Assembly (NCBI GenBank): GCA_029063085.1
Contig: JAIDOW010000002.1
Span: forward strand, 1 to 48,812
DNA length: 48,812 nucleotides
Direction: 5' to 3'
From: Lachnospiraceae bacterium
GTDB lineage: Bacteria > Bacillota > Clostridia > Lachnospirales > Lachnospiraceae
Made by a program: the position numbers and the translations under genes. Each line of letters starts with the position of its first letter. Within the stretch, counting starts at the first letter, position 1. This document shows positions 8,833 through 16,979 of this stretch, one piece after another. Under the pieces are notes generated by a model. The model saw only the letters and a list, made by a program, of their open reading frames with translations, was not told where the DNA came from and did not search any database.

Positions 8833-9342
8833 TTAATCTGTAATATCTCTTGTATATCCAATACTTTGCAGTATAGCCTCCTGCATCTGCTCCATACGGA
8901 TCCTCTCTTTTTCTTCGATATGATCATAACCTGATAAATGCAGTATACTATGTGCTATTAAAAATGCATATTCCCGCAGTATGCTATGGTTATATTCTTC
9001 AGCCTGTGTCACTACTTTTTCTAATGAAATCATTATATCCCCAAGTAAAAGCTCACCACTTTGGGCATCAAAGTTCGATGAAATATCTTCTTCCGCAACC
9101 GAAAAATCCCCTTCTGTTTTGAATATGAGCATAGGGAATGACAGCACATCCGTAGGTACATCCATATCACGCATCTGCTTATTAACCTGCTGTATCCCTT
9201 GATTATCGGTCAACAGAATATTAATTTCACATTCATAGGGACATGCCACGTAATCCAGTGCAGCCTGAACGACCTTATATGCAACTTCTTCATAATCTAC
9301 ACCGATGTCAAGTGCTGTTTCATTTTCTAATAGAATTGTCAT
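8833..9342 (-). CDS. ybeY: Endoribonuclease YbeY (rRNA maturation)
   Basis: A 169-residue metal-dependent RNase of the UPF0054 family, which acts in 16S rRNA 3'-end maturation and ribosome quality control. The zinc-binding H-x3-H-x5-H signature is AHSILHLSGYDH (H131, H135, H141), and the DVPTDVLSFPM segment is typical. It has a strong promoter of its own (9391-9419). PhoH is immediately upstream, the usual phoH-ybeY order of Firmicutes. Confidence 0.96.
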   Translation of the reverse strand: MTILLENETALDIGVDYEEVAYKVVQAALDYVACPYECEINILLTDNQGIQQVNKQMRDMDVPTDVLSFPMLIFKTEGDFSVAEEDISSNFDAQSGELLLGDIMISLEKVVTQAEEYNHSILREYAFLIAHSILHLSGYDHIEEKERIRMEQMQEAILQSIGYTRDITD

Positions 9343-9390
9343 TTTGTCCTCATCTTATCCGAAAAAAAAATAGTAATAAAAACCTTATAT

Positions 9391-9419
9391 ATTATAATCC
9401 ATATGCTGCCAGAAGTCAA
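9391..9419 (-). promoter_or_regulatory. Sigma-A promoter for ybeY-yerB
   Basis: On the minus strand TTGACT (9414-9419) and TATAAT (9391-9396) are separated by 17 bases. The start would lie about 40 bases before the ybeY ATG, in the 171-base gap after phoH. Confidence 0.82.
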
Positions 9420-9513
9420 CAATTCTGCCTTATGCACGATCTGCCAAATATCTGCGAAAATACAGCTATCCGGCTCATTACTCACAGGAAGCAGCACAAA
9501 CTCTTATATTGCC

Positions 9514-10494
9514 TTAATTGCTGTTTCTTTTTTTGGTATGTTTTGTTTCATAGTCATCATATGCCTTAACGATTCTCTGTACCAAAGGATGTCTCACCAC
9601 ATCCTGGCTTGTCAGATGACAAACCGCGATATCTTCGACATTTCTTAGTACCCGTAATGCAACATCAAGCCCGCTTACGGCATCTTTAGGAATATCTTTC
9701 TGGGACAGATCACCGGTTATAATAGCTTTAGAACCAAATCCGATACGGGTCAAAAACATTTTCATCTGTGCCGGCGTTGTGTTCTGGGCCTCGTCCAATA
9801 CGATAAATGCATTGTCAAGGGTACGTCCTCTCATGTAGGCAAGAGGTGCAACCTCGATCAACCCTTTTTCCATATTTTTAAGGAAGGTATCTGCTCCCAT
9901 AATCTCATATAACGCATCATAAAGAGGACGTAAATACGGATCTACCTTGCTTTGTAAATCTCCCGGTAAAAATCCCAGTTTCTCTCCTGCCTCAATCGCT
10001 GGTCTGGTCAAAATAATACGATTGATTTCATCACTTTTAAAGGCTGTGATTGCCTTTGCCATGGCAAGATAAGTCTTTCCGGTTCCGGCAGGACCAACTC
10101 CAAATACGACCATATGCTTATCAATTGCATTCAGATATTGCTTTTGCCCGAGAGTTTTCGCTTTCACCGGTTTTCCACTTACAGTATGGCACACAATATC
10201 CCTGTCTAATTCCACAACCTCTTCTGTTTTATGCTCCTCTGATAAAGATAACGCATAATTTACATTTTGTTCCGTAATCTGGTTTCCCCTTTTCGCCAGG
10301 GTAATCAGAGAATTTATAATTTCTATGGTTTTATGAACAGCAGGCTCTCCACCTATGATCTTTAACTGGTCTTCCCTCGCGATCATAGTAACCTTCATTG
10401 TTTTTTCAATCCGTTTTACATGACTGTCAAATTCACCAAATACGTTGGCAATACAGTCTGCTGGAATCGTAATACTCTTTTCGCAGGTGTTCAT
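9514..10494 (-). CDS. phoH: PhoH family ATPase
   Basis: A 326-residue PhoH-like P-loop protein. Residues 1-70 form a KH-like N-terminal part; the Walker A motif is GVGPAGTGKT (about 132-141) and the Walker B region is AFIVLDEAQNTTPAQMKMFLTRIG. Members are cytoplasmic ATPases placed next to ybeY and thought to act on RNA, but the precise role is unresolved. It lies 17 bases downstream of yqfD; yqfC-yqfD-phoH-ybeY is a conserved Firmicutes order. Transcription may come from the sigma-E-like promoter before yqfC, or from a promoter within yqfD that I did not identify. Confidence 0.93.
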   Translation of the reverse strand: MNTCEKSITIPADCIANVFGEFDSHVKRIEKTMKVTMIAREDQLKIIGGEPAVHKTIEIINSLITLAKRGNQITEQNVNYALSLSEEHKTEEVVELDRDIVCHTVSGKPVKAKTLGQKQYLNAIDKHMVVFGVGPAGTGKTYLAMAKAITAFKSDEINRIILTRPAIEAGEKLGFLPGDLQSKVDPYLRPLYDALYEIMGADTFLKNMEKGLIEVAPLAYMRGRTLDNAFIVLDEAQNTTPAQMKMFLTRIGFGSKAIITGDLSQKDIPKDAVSGLDVALRVLRNVEDIAVCHLTSQDVVRHPLVQRIVKAYDDYETKHTKKRNSN

Positions 10495-10511
10495 TTTTAT
10501 CTCCTATCTTA

Positions 10512-11729
10512 TCAGTCTTTATCTTCATCCGGAATTCCGCCAGAAGATTTTTTCAATATAGCAATGGATTCTGTCAGGGTCAAAGTCCCTTTTGCTACCA
10601 GCCTGCCATCTGCTTTTTCTATTGTAACATTATTTTCCATGATTTCTACCCCTTTTTCCGTAAAACTTTTTATTTTTTTATCAAGTCGTTTTACAAGCAT
10701 TTCTTTTGCTTCCGCTTCACTATACTCCCTTGCTTCTAATGTATAGGGTGTTCTTTTAATAGATTTATAACCAAAAGGAAGATAAAAATTATCAAAAATC
10801 CGTGCTTTATGTATCTGGGTATACGTATCATAATCTTTATTCTCCATTTTAGGAACAAATGGTGTCAGACAATAATCCAGAAAATACAACGTGACATGTG
10901 TTTTTGATTTATCGTCATACACCTTTTGATAGTATTTTAAATCTACATAATCTTCATACTCAAAAGTCGTAGTTCCATATATGTCTCCATCTGCCGCTAT
11001 ATAGCTGGTTTCCATGATTTCATTGTTATCATCATAAATATAAATAGTACCGGATATCAGGATATCCCCCTTCTTAACGGTATCATTTACTTTTGCAACA
11101 GGAGTTCCCTGTCTGGTTATCATTTTTGTTATCAAAGCATCCTTGGACGCAACGATATCCCCATTTGTAATTTCATTTTCTATTTTCTTAGGTGCCATTC
11201 CTTCTTCCAGATAGACTGTAAGCCCTGTTCCTTTCAGCTCACAGCTGATCCATGATATCTCATCAAAATCCCTACGCAGGGATTCTTCCAGTTTCGAACA
11301 ATCTATATGGGATTTCAAGGTTCCTAAAGATACATATTCTGACTCTATCTGCTTTAAAACAGTTTCTGCTACTAATTTATCTTCGCCTGTTACTTTAACC
11401 TCCCAGACAAATAATGATAAAATGTAGACAACCGTCCCAAACAAAAGAAATCCAAGCAGAAATGCTGCCCGTTTTCTGTGCTTTTTAAAAAAATATGGCA
11501 GTCCATACTTTTCAATCAGTTTTAATTTCATATTCGTCTTTTGCAAATAAGGTTTCAGCTTTAAGAGATTTTTGCGTCCGGTATAAAAGATATACCCCTG
11601 TTCGCTGCTTTCCACATCCCAGATCACCACATCATTTTTAATAATGAGATTCATGAAACGTTCCGGAGCAAAACCGTAAACCTCTGCCTTTACATATCCA
11701 AAAACGAAACGCAAAATAATTAACAGCAT
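10512..11729 (-). CDS. yqfD: Sporulation protein YqfD
   Basis: A 405-residue membrane protein with the YqfD pattern: an N-terminal soluble domain with NLLKLKPYLQKTNMKLKL, one membrane segment (about 90-113, AAFLLGFLLFGTVVYILSLF), a VKVTGEDKL POTRA-like part and a long extracytoplasmic domain. YqfD is a mother-cell-expressed sporulation protein needed at a late stage in several species; its molecular function is not well defined. The start overlaps the end of yqfC by 10 bases, showing translational coupling. GGAG precedes the ATG. Confidence 0.92.
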   Translation of the reverse strand: MLLIILRFVFGYVKAEVYGFAPERFMNLIIKNDVVIWDVESSEQGYIFYTGRKNLLKLKPYLQKTNMKLKLIEKYGLPYFFKKHRKRAAFLLGFLLFGTVVYILSLFVWEVKVTGEDKLVAETVLKQIESEYVSLGTLKSHIDCSKLEESLRRDFDEISWISCELKGTGLTVYLEEGMAPKKIENEITNGDIVASKDALITKMITRQGTPVAKVNDTVKKGDILISGTIYIYDDNNEIMETSYIAADGDIYGTTTFEYEDYVDLKYYQKVYDDKSKTHVTLYFLDYCLTPFVPKMENKDYDTYTQIHKARIFDNFYLPFGYKSIKRTPYTLEAREYSEAEAKEMLVKRLDKKIKSFTEKGVEIMENNVTIEKADGRLVAKGTLTLTESIAILKKSSGGIPDEDKD

Positions 11730-11980
11730 ATGTCTCCATTCGATAAATAAGTTATTTTATGAATTGTTCCGGTTACTTTCATATCGCTGCCTGAAAAATA
11801 GCATATATGCAGGTCGCACCCATAAATACGGAGTGTAACCTTTTTACAAGCAATCACGACCTCCTCTGAAGTATATAATAATAATCCTTTATAATTTTCT
11901 ATAATAGCTTCACGATTCCCAAAAAGCCGGATTAAAACATCGCCATATATGACATCACCTGGTAATTCCAAAAAATACAC
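11720..11980 (-). CDS. yqfC: Sporulation protein YqfC (YabP/YqfC family)
   Basis: About 86 residues of the YabP/YqfC family: ELPGDVIYGDVLIRLFGNRE, then AIIENYKGLLLYTSEEV. Such proteins are expressed in the sporulating mother cell. The start is uncertain. A GTG at 11978-11980 opens the frame, and an upstream TAG limits extension, but the AGGCAGGTG ribosome-binding-like sequence overlaps that GTG. A TTG at 11969-11971, six bases past this sequence, is a better-spaced start and would give 83 residues beginning at ELPGDV, close to the family norm. It is coupled to yqfD and preceded by a sigma-E-like promoter. Confidence 0.88.
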   Translation of the reverse strand: MYFLELPGDVIYGDVLIRLFGNREAIIENYKGLLLYTSEEVVIACKKVTLRIYGCDLHICYFSGSDMKVTGTIHKITYLSNGDICC

Positions 11981-12001
11981 CTGCCTGCAAGTTCTCTATT
12001 C

Positions 12002-12030
12002 AGTATATGTCCGACCCCAAACGGATATAC
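12002..12030 (-). promoter_or_regulatory. Candidate sigma-E (mother-cell) promoter for yqfC-yqfD
   Basis: On the minus strand GTATATC (12024-12030) and CATATACT (12002-12009) lie 14 bases apart. This resembles the sigma-E pattern (ATA-type -35, CATACAAT-type -10) and lies directly before yqfC, a gene expected in that regulon. No sigma-A promoter is evident in this gap. This is a pattern match only. Confidence 0.55.
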
Positions 12031-12129
12031 CAGTAAAAAAGTTTCACATACAGAACTAGTATTTTGTTAATAGTGGGTATTAGTTATCAACGAAGCAAGA
12101 CGCTATGCATCCAAAACAGAGCTAAAACG

Positions 12130-12161
12130 AAAAAAGGGTTACCGCTATAAAGCGATAACCC
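12130..12161 (-). terminator. Intrinsic terminator after rpsU
   Basis: An 11-base-pair stem (12151-12161 with 12136-12146, one G:U) with a 4-base loop is followed by TTTTTT on the minus strand. It lies 13 bases after the rpsU stop. Confidence 0.88.
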
Positions 12162-12174
12162 TATTACACACAAA

Positions 12175-12351
12175 TTATTTGAACTTTCTTTTTCTAGCTG
12201 CCTCTGACTTTTTCTTACGTCTAACACTAGGCTTCTCGTAATGCTCTCTCTTACGAATCTCCTGCTGAATACCAGCCTTCGCACAATTTCTCTTGAAACG
12301 ACGAAGAGCGCTATCTAAAGTCTCGTTTTCTTTTACAACAACATTTGACAT
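12175..12351 (-). CDS. rpsU: 30S ribosomal protein S21
   Basis: A 58-residue basic protein reading [20 protein letters not shown], then [20 protein letters not shown] and ending [14 protein letters not shown], which is bacterial S21. S21 sits on the 30S platform and promotes initiation on natural mRNAs. It is monocistronic: a near-consensus promoter lies 75 bases upstream and a terminator follows directly. A longer overlapping frame at 12087-12284 is a shadow. Confidence 0.97.
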   Translation of the reverse strand: MSNVVVKENETLDSALRRFKRNCAKAGIQQEIRKREHYEKPSVRRKKKSEAARKRKFK

Positions 12352-12425
12352 ACTCTCACCCGACCTCCCTTCAGTTGCATATTGTGTCTGCCATACAACC
12401 TTGGGTTATTTAAAACACAAGTAAG

Positions 12426-12453
12426 ATTATAGCATAAAATTCCAATACGTCAA
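12426..12453 (-). promoter_or_regulatory. Sigma-A promoter for rpsU
   Basis: Minus-strand TTGACG (12448-12453) and a perfect TATAAT (12426-12431) are spaced by 16 bases, in the short gap between the aldolase-domain gene and rpsU. Confidence 0.85.
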
Positions 12454-12481
12454 TACTTTTTTAGTAATACCTGTTATCGTT

Positions 12482-13459
12482 TTAAAAATTATCCAGTAAT
12501 GATTTATAAAATTCGCAATAATCATTTCGGTTTTCAGATGTGAAAGTCATTGCCTCACGAGGATGGCGGTTCAGTTGTCCGGTAAACATATATTGAAGGT
12601 CATAGCCCCAGACAACACCCTGCTGCTTAAGCGGTATCATATATTTTTCTATAAAAGTCAGTAGACTGTACAGGCTGTATTTCGGATTCTTAAGAAACCC
12701 AAGAAGAAGCTCCATCGCACAATTTCCAGCTCCTCTTCCCATTCCCTGTGCTGTTGCATCAAGATAGGAAACACCGTAAGAAAGTGTTTCAATTGTATTG
12801 GCAAAAGCAAGATTTTGATTATTATGGGCATGAAATCCAACCTTTTTTCCAGCCTTTTCAGCAATGTCAAGATATGTTTTAGCAAGTGCCGCTGCATTTT
12901 CGGGATATAACGAACCATAACTATCTACCAGATAAATGACATCTACACTAGAGCCTGACAACATATCCAAGGCTTCTTCTACCTGATTTAAGTTTGCCTG
13001 TGAAATTGCCATGATATTACAAGTTGTTTCATAGCCAAGTTCATGAAAATATTCTATCATTTCAATTGCAGCCGGTATCTGATGTATATAACAAGCCACA
13101 CGTACCATATCAATAACGCTCTCACATTTAGGCAGAAAATCCTTCCTAAAATCACATCTTCCAACATCTGCCATAACTGCAATTTTCATATCAGAAATAT
13201 TGTCTCCGACAATTGCCCGGATATCTTCTTCATTACAGAACTTCCACTTTCCAAAATCACTTTCATTAAAAAGTGTCTTACTTGCTTTGTAACCAAATTC
13301 CATATAGTCTACACCGCTTTTAATATTTGACTTATAAAGCTCGGTAACAAATTCATCTGTAAACTCAAAATTATTACAAAGTCCTCCATCTCGTATTGTT
13401 GCGTCAAGAACTTTAATATCATCCCGAAAATTCATTAAATTCCCTTTTCTTGCAGTCAT
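12482..13459 (-). CDS. Aldolase catalytic domain protein (HMGL-like, DRE-TIM family)
   Basis: A 325-residue TIM-barrel protein of the HMG-CoA lyase/aldolase type. The metal- and base-bearing motif LDATIRDGGLCNNF is near residue 18 and the second metal site is GFHAHNNQNLA near 195; GQLNRHPREAM is near the end. Related enzymes cleave or condense 2-oxo acids with divalent metal, for example 4-hydroxy-2-oxovalerate aldolase, but no CoA-domain or partner dehydrogenase is nearby, so the substrate is unknown. The start ATG has AGGAGG eight bases upstream. The gene stands alone behind a consensus promoter and a structured leader of about 115 bases. Confidence 0.82.
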   Translation of the reverse strand: MTARKGNLMNFRDDIKVLDATIRDGGLCNNFEFTDEFVTELYKSNIKSGVDYMEFGYKASKTLFNESDFGKWKFCNEEDIRAIVGDNISDMKIAVMADVGRCDFRKDFLPKCESVIDMVRVACYIHQIPAAIEMIEYFHELGYETTCNIMAISQANLNQVEEALDMLSGSSVDVIYLVDSYGSLYPENAAALAKTYLDIAEKAGKKVGFHAHNNQNLAFANTIETLSYGVSYLDATAQGMGRGAGNCAMELLLGFLKNPKYSLYSLLTFIEKYMIPLKQQGVVWGYDLQYMFTGQLNRHPREAMTFTSENRNDYCEFYKSLLDNF

Positions 13460-13486
13460 CTCTTGTTCCTCCTCAAATCTTTCTGT

Positions 13487-13562
13487 AACCGATTTCTTTT
13501 ACAAATCGGTTATCCACATCCACTATTGCAAAACCGGCATATCGCTTTATCACTTTAAAGCG
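13487..13562 (-). promoter_or_regulatory. Structured 5' leader of the aldolase-domain gene
   Basis: Two hairpins lie between the promoter and the gene. One is a 9-base-pair perfect stem (13503-13511 with 13487-13495, 7-base loop), the other a 6-base-pair stem (13557-13562 with 13543-13548). The 3' arm of the first can alternatively pair (AAATC with GATTT) with the sequence just before the AGGAGG. No T-run follows, so translational control is more likely than attenuation. The function is unknown. Confidence 0.4.
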
Positions 13563-13580
13563 TGTTAGTAATTACCCATA

Positions 13581-13609
13581 AGTATAGCACCATTGCAATA
13601 ATCTGTCAA
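13581..13609 (-). promoter_or_regulatory. Sigma-A promoter for the aldolase-domain gene
   Basis: Minus-strand TTGACA (13604-13609) and TATACT (13581-13586) are spaced by exactly 17 bases. An 11-base motif in the spacer, TTGCAATGGTG, recurs with one change (TTGCAATAGTG) about 65 bases downstream in the leader. Confidence 0.85.
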
Positions 13610-13691
13610 TTCTTTGAGTTTCCAAACAGCATCGAAAGGAAATTTCCATTTATGACACACCAAGATCACGAAGTTATCCCATAATAAATCA

Positions 13692-14024
13692 TTACGGTCT
13701 TGATGAAACCAGCATAGCATCCGCAGTTCCGTCTACATACCAATTTAATGTCAGTTTTTCTCCTCTATCGTTAATGTATCTCTCTTCTTTTATCTTATTA
13801 TCTTCCGGGATATCCCATTCTACTACATATTCTCTTCTACAACCCTTTGATCCAAAAAATTCTTTTGTATCTTCCCACGCATAAGGATCATTTTCAAAGG
13901 ATACCTTTGGAGATGGTATATTTTTGTCAGTATTGACATTAAAATAATAATATATTGCCAGAATTCCCAGTAAAAATAATATCAATATTATAAAAAAGCA
14001 AATAACAGCAGTTCTTTTCTTCAT
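13692..14024 (-). CDS. Small membrane-anchored protein of unknown function
   Basis: A 110-residue protein with a basic start (MKKR), one strong hydrophobic segment (about residues 6-28) and an extracytoplasmic tail rich in acidic and aromatic residues, including WEDTKEFFGSKGCRREYVVEW. I do not recognise the family. The ATG has AGGAG six bases upstream, so it is translated. It follows the alaS terminator by about 30 bases with no visible promoter, so it may depend on terminator read-through. The 230-base gap downstream contains no gene. Confidence 0.65.
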   Translation of the reverse strand: MKKRTAVICFFIILILFLLGILAIYYYFNVNTDKNIPSPKVSFENDPYAWEDTKEFFGSKGCRREYVVEWDIPEDNKIKEERYINDRGEKLTLNWYVDGTADAMLVSSRP

Positions 14025-14055
14025 ATTTTCTCCTAATACTTATATCTTGTTCTTC

Positions 14056-14106
14056 TAAAAGAGGATATTCTTGAAAACCATTCAAATGGCTTCAAAAATA
14101 TCCTCT
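14056..14106 (-). terminator. Intrinsic terminator after alaS
   Basis: A long imperfect stem (14085-14106 with 14060-14082, a few mismatches) is followed by TTTTAG on the minus strand, 15 bases after the alaS stop. The T-tract is short, so read-through into the next gene is plausible. Confidence 0.7.
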
Positions 14107-14120
14107 CTAATGAAATTGCC

Positions 14121-16757
14121 CTATCCCAGCTGATTTGCAGCAACTTCTTTTGCCTTCATAATCGCATCATTTATTCCAGCAGGATTCTTACCTCCTGCCT
14201 GTGCCATGTTTGGACGTCCGCCGCCACCGCCGCCCACAAGTGGTGCAATTTCTTTAATCAGATTGCCTGCATGGGCACCCTTCTTGACCGCCCCATCCGT
14301 TGCCATAGCGATCAGGTTTACTTTCCCGTCATTTGCAGAAGCAATCACTATGATTCCTTCCAAAACCTTTGCCTTTAACTGGTCTCCTAAATCCCTCAGT
14401 CCATTCATATCAACACCTTCTACCGCTGTTGCAATAATATTGTAATCACCAACAGCTACCATATCCGATGTTACATCTCCTAATGACTCATTTGCAAGCT
14501 TGGCCTTCAGGGATTCATTTTCAGATGTCAGTTCTTTCATCTGTGCCAACATATGCGTTAATTTATCTACCAGCTGTTCCGGACCTGCTTTCAGCAAGTG
14601 TGCCGCCTCTGTCACTCTGGATTCCATTTCCCTGTAATAAGAAAATACGCCCTCACCAGTTAAGGCTTCTATACGTCTCACACCGGAAGCAATACCTGAT
14701 TCGGAAACAATCTTAAAGGTAATAATTGCACCGGTATTCTTAACATGTGTACCACCGCATAACTCTATTGAAAAATCAGACATATTGACAACTCTTACTA
14801 CATCACCGTATTTCTCACCAAACAATGCCATGGCACCCGTCTTTTTCGCCTCTTCAATCGTCATCTCTGCAATATTAACCGGCTGTGCTTTTGCAATCTC
14901 TTCGTTTACAATTGCTTCCACTTTTGCAATCTCCTCCACTGTCATAGGAGAAAAATGAGAAAAGTCAAAACGCAGGCGGTCAGGAGTTACCAGAGAACCC
15001 TTCTGCTCAACATGATTACCCAAAACCATCTTGAGTGCTTTTTGCAGAAGATGGGTTGCACTGTGGTTCTTACAGGTGTCTGATCTGTTTTTGCTGTTAA
15101 TCTGAAGATTGACCAAATCACCTGTCTTAAACATACCTTTTGTCACGATACCGACATGTCCGTATTTGCCGCCTTTTAATTTAATAGTATCCTTTACGAC
15201 AAATTCAGCAGCATCCGTCTTGATCACACCCGTATCTCCCTGCTGTCCACCCATGGTAGCATAAAACGGCGTCTTCTCCACAAACAGGGTAGCCTCATCT
15301 CCCTCTGCAATTGCTTCTACAACAGCATCTGTTGTAAGAACTGTAATCTTAGATGTGAAATTGTCATTGTCATATCCCGCAAATTCCGTTGTAACGGAAG
15401 GATCAATATCATCATATACCGTTGCATCTGCACCCATATAATTGGTTTCTTTACGGGCTGTACGTGCTTTTACACGCTGTTCTTCCATACAGACCTTAAA
15501 TCCATCTTCATCTATACGGTATCCCTTTTCTTCCATAATTTCTTTTGTCAGATCAACAGGAAAACCATAGGTATCATAAAGCTTAAACACATCTGCCCCG
15601 GATAATGTCTTCTCTTCCTTCTTTGCAAGTATTTCTTCCATTTCTGCAAGAATGGCAAGTCCCTGGTCAATGGTCTTATTAAACTGATTCTCTTCCTGTG
15701 TCAGTACCCGGAAAATAAACTCTTTCTTTTCCTCTAATTCAGGATATCCGTCCTTGGAACCTTCAATTACGGTCTCACTAAGCTTCGCAAGAAATGTTCC
15801 ACTAATTCCAAGTAAACGTCCGTGTCTTGCAGCACGGCGAATCAGCCGCCTAAGTACATAACCTCTTCCTTCATTAGATGGCATAATACCATCTGAAATC
15901 ATAAATGTCGCAGAACGGATATGGTCTGTAATCAAACGAATCGATATATCCTTATCAGCATCCTCATGATAAACTGAACCTGCAAGTTCACATACTTTAT
16001 TCCGAAGTGCTTCAATCGTATCCACGTCAAAAATAGAATCCACATCCTGAACTACCACAGCAAGACGTTCCAATCCCATACCAGTATCAATATTTTTATT
16101 TTCTAATTCCGTATAATTACCATGTCCGTCATTATCGAACTGGGTAAATACATTATTCCAGATTTCAATATAACGGTCACAATCACAGCCTACTGTACAG
16201 TCCGGCTTACCACAGCCGTATTTTTCTCCACGGTCATAATATATTTCAGAACAGGGACCGCAGGGACCGGAACCGTGCTCCCAGAAATTATCTTCCTTTC
16301 CAAAACGGAAAATTCTCTCCTTCGGAATTCCAATCATATGATTCCATAAATCAAATGCTTCATCATCTTCTAAATATACAGACGGATAAAGACGCTCCGG
16401 ATCCATTCCCAGCACTTCGGTAAGAAATTCCCATGACCATGAAATCGCTTCTTTTTTAAAATAATCACCGAAGGAAAAATTACCTAACATCTCAAAAAAT
16501 GTACCATGGCGTGCTGTTTTCCCCACATTCTCGATATCACCGGTACGAATACATTTCTGGCATGTCGTCACCCTTTTCTTGGGCGGAATCTCCTGTCCCG
16601 TAAAATATGGCTTAAGAGGTGCCATACCTGCATTGATCAGCAATAACGAATTATCATTATGTGGAACTAACGAAAAGCTGTTCATCTTCAGATGATCCTT
16701 GCTCTCAAAAAAGTCCAGATACATTTTTCTTAGTTCATTTAAACCGTATTTTTTCAC
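14121..16757 (-). CDS. alaS: Alanyl-tRNA synthetase
   Basis: An 878-residue class II synthetase that charges tRNA-Ala and edits mischarged Ser/Gly. The N-terminal catalytic domain begins with YLDFFESKDHLKMNSFSLVP. The editing domain has HSATHLL and CGGTHVKNTG (the zinc-binding His/Cys set). The C-terminal domain ends with a glycine-rich GGGGGGRPNMAQAGG. Length is standard. It is the last gene of the his-miniprotein-alaS run; the start lies 49 bases after the stop of a 51-codon gene. Confidence 0.98.
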   Translation of the reverse strand: MKKYGLNELRKMYLDFFESKDHLKMNSFSLVPHNDNSLLLINAGMAPLKPYFTGQEIPPKKRVTTCQKCIRTGDIENVGKTARHGTFFEMLGNFSFGDYFKKEAISWSWEFLTEVLGMDPERLYPSVYLEDDEAFDLWNHMIGIPKERIFRFGKEDNFWEHGSGPCGPCSEIYYDRGEKYGCGKPDCTVGCDCDRYIEIWNNVFTQFDNDGHGNYTELENKNIDTGMGLERLAVVVQDVDSIFDVDTIEALRNKVCELAGSVYHEDADKDISIRLITDHIRSATFMISDGIMPSNEGRGYVLRRLIRRAARHGRLLGISGTFLAKLSETVIEGSKDGYPELEEKKEFIFRVLTQEENQFNKTIDQGLAILAEMEEILAKKEEKTLSGADVFKLYDTYGFPVDLTKEIMEEKGYRIDEDGFKVCMEEQRVKARTARKETNYMGADATVYDDIDPSVTTEFAGYDNDNFTSKITVLTTDAVVEAIAEGDEATLFVEKTPFYATMGGQQGDTGVIKTDAAEFVVKDTIKLKGGKYGHVGIVTKGMFKTGDLVNLQINSKNRSDTCKNHSATHLLQKALKMVLGNHVEQKGSLVTPDRLRFDFSHFSPMTVEEIAKVEAIVNEEIAKAQPVNIAEMTIEEAKKTGAMALFGEKYGDVVRVVNMSDFSIELCGGTHVKNTGAIITFKIVSESGIASGVRRIEALTGEGVFSYYREMESRVTEAAHLLKAGPEQLVDKLTHMLAQMKELTSENESLKAKLANESLGDVTSDMVAVGDYNIIATAVEGVDMNGLRDLGDQLKAKVLEGIIVIASANDGKVNLIAMATDGAVKKGAHAGNLIKEIAPLVGGGGGGRPNMAQAGGKNPAGINDAIMKAKEVAANQLG

Positions 16758-16806
16758 ATCTTTGTCCTCACTTATACGCTAATATTTCTTTAATTGATCC
16801 GTTTAA

Positions 16807-16962
16807 CTATGCTTCGCTGTCTGTATTATTTTCTGTCATACCTGCATCCTTTGCAAGCTTATTCTTCTTGTATTTAATACCACACATAATACCTGCAAAA
16901 GCAATCAGACCCAGTGCGACAAATTTAATAAGATACATTACAAATTCATTTAATAATAACAT
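16807..16962 (-). CDS. 51-residue membrane miniprotein
   Basis: A short gene that reads MLLLNEFVMYLIKFVALGLI then AFAGIMCGIKYKKNKLAK and a polar acidic tail ending NNTDSEA. One hydrophobic helix (about residues 8-29) is followed by a basic KYKKNK stop-transfer patch, so it should sit in the membrane with the C-terminus inside. GGAGG lies seven bases before the chosen ATG (16960-16962); an ATG two codons upstream is too close to that site. It lies between the hisIE fusion and alaS. The family is unknown to me, but codon structure and the strong ribosome binding site support a real gene. Confidence 0.72.
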   Translation of the reverse strand: MLLLNEFVMYLIKFVALGLIAFAGIMCGIKYKKNKLAKDAGMTENNTDSEA

Positions 16963-16979
16963 ATTCATTCCTCCATTTT

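Noticed and set aside
12087-12284. A 65-residue minus-strand frame over rpsU
   Set aside because: It is a shifted frame over S21 and its terminator; the S21 frame is unmistakable.
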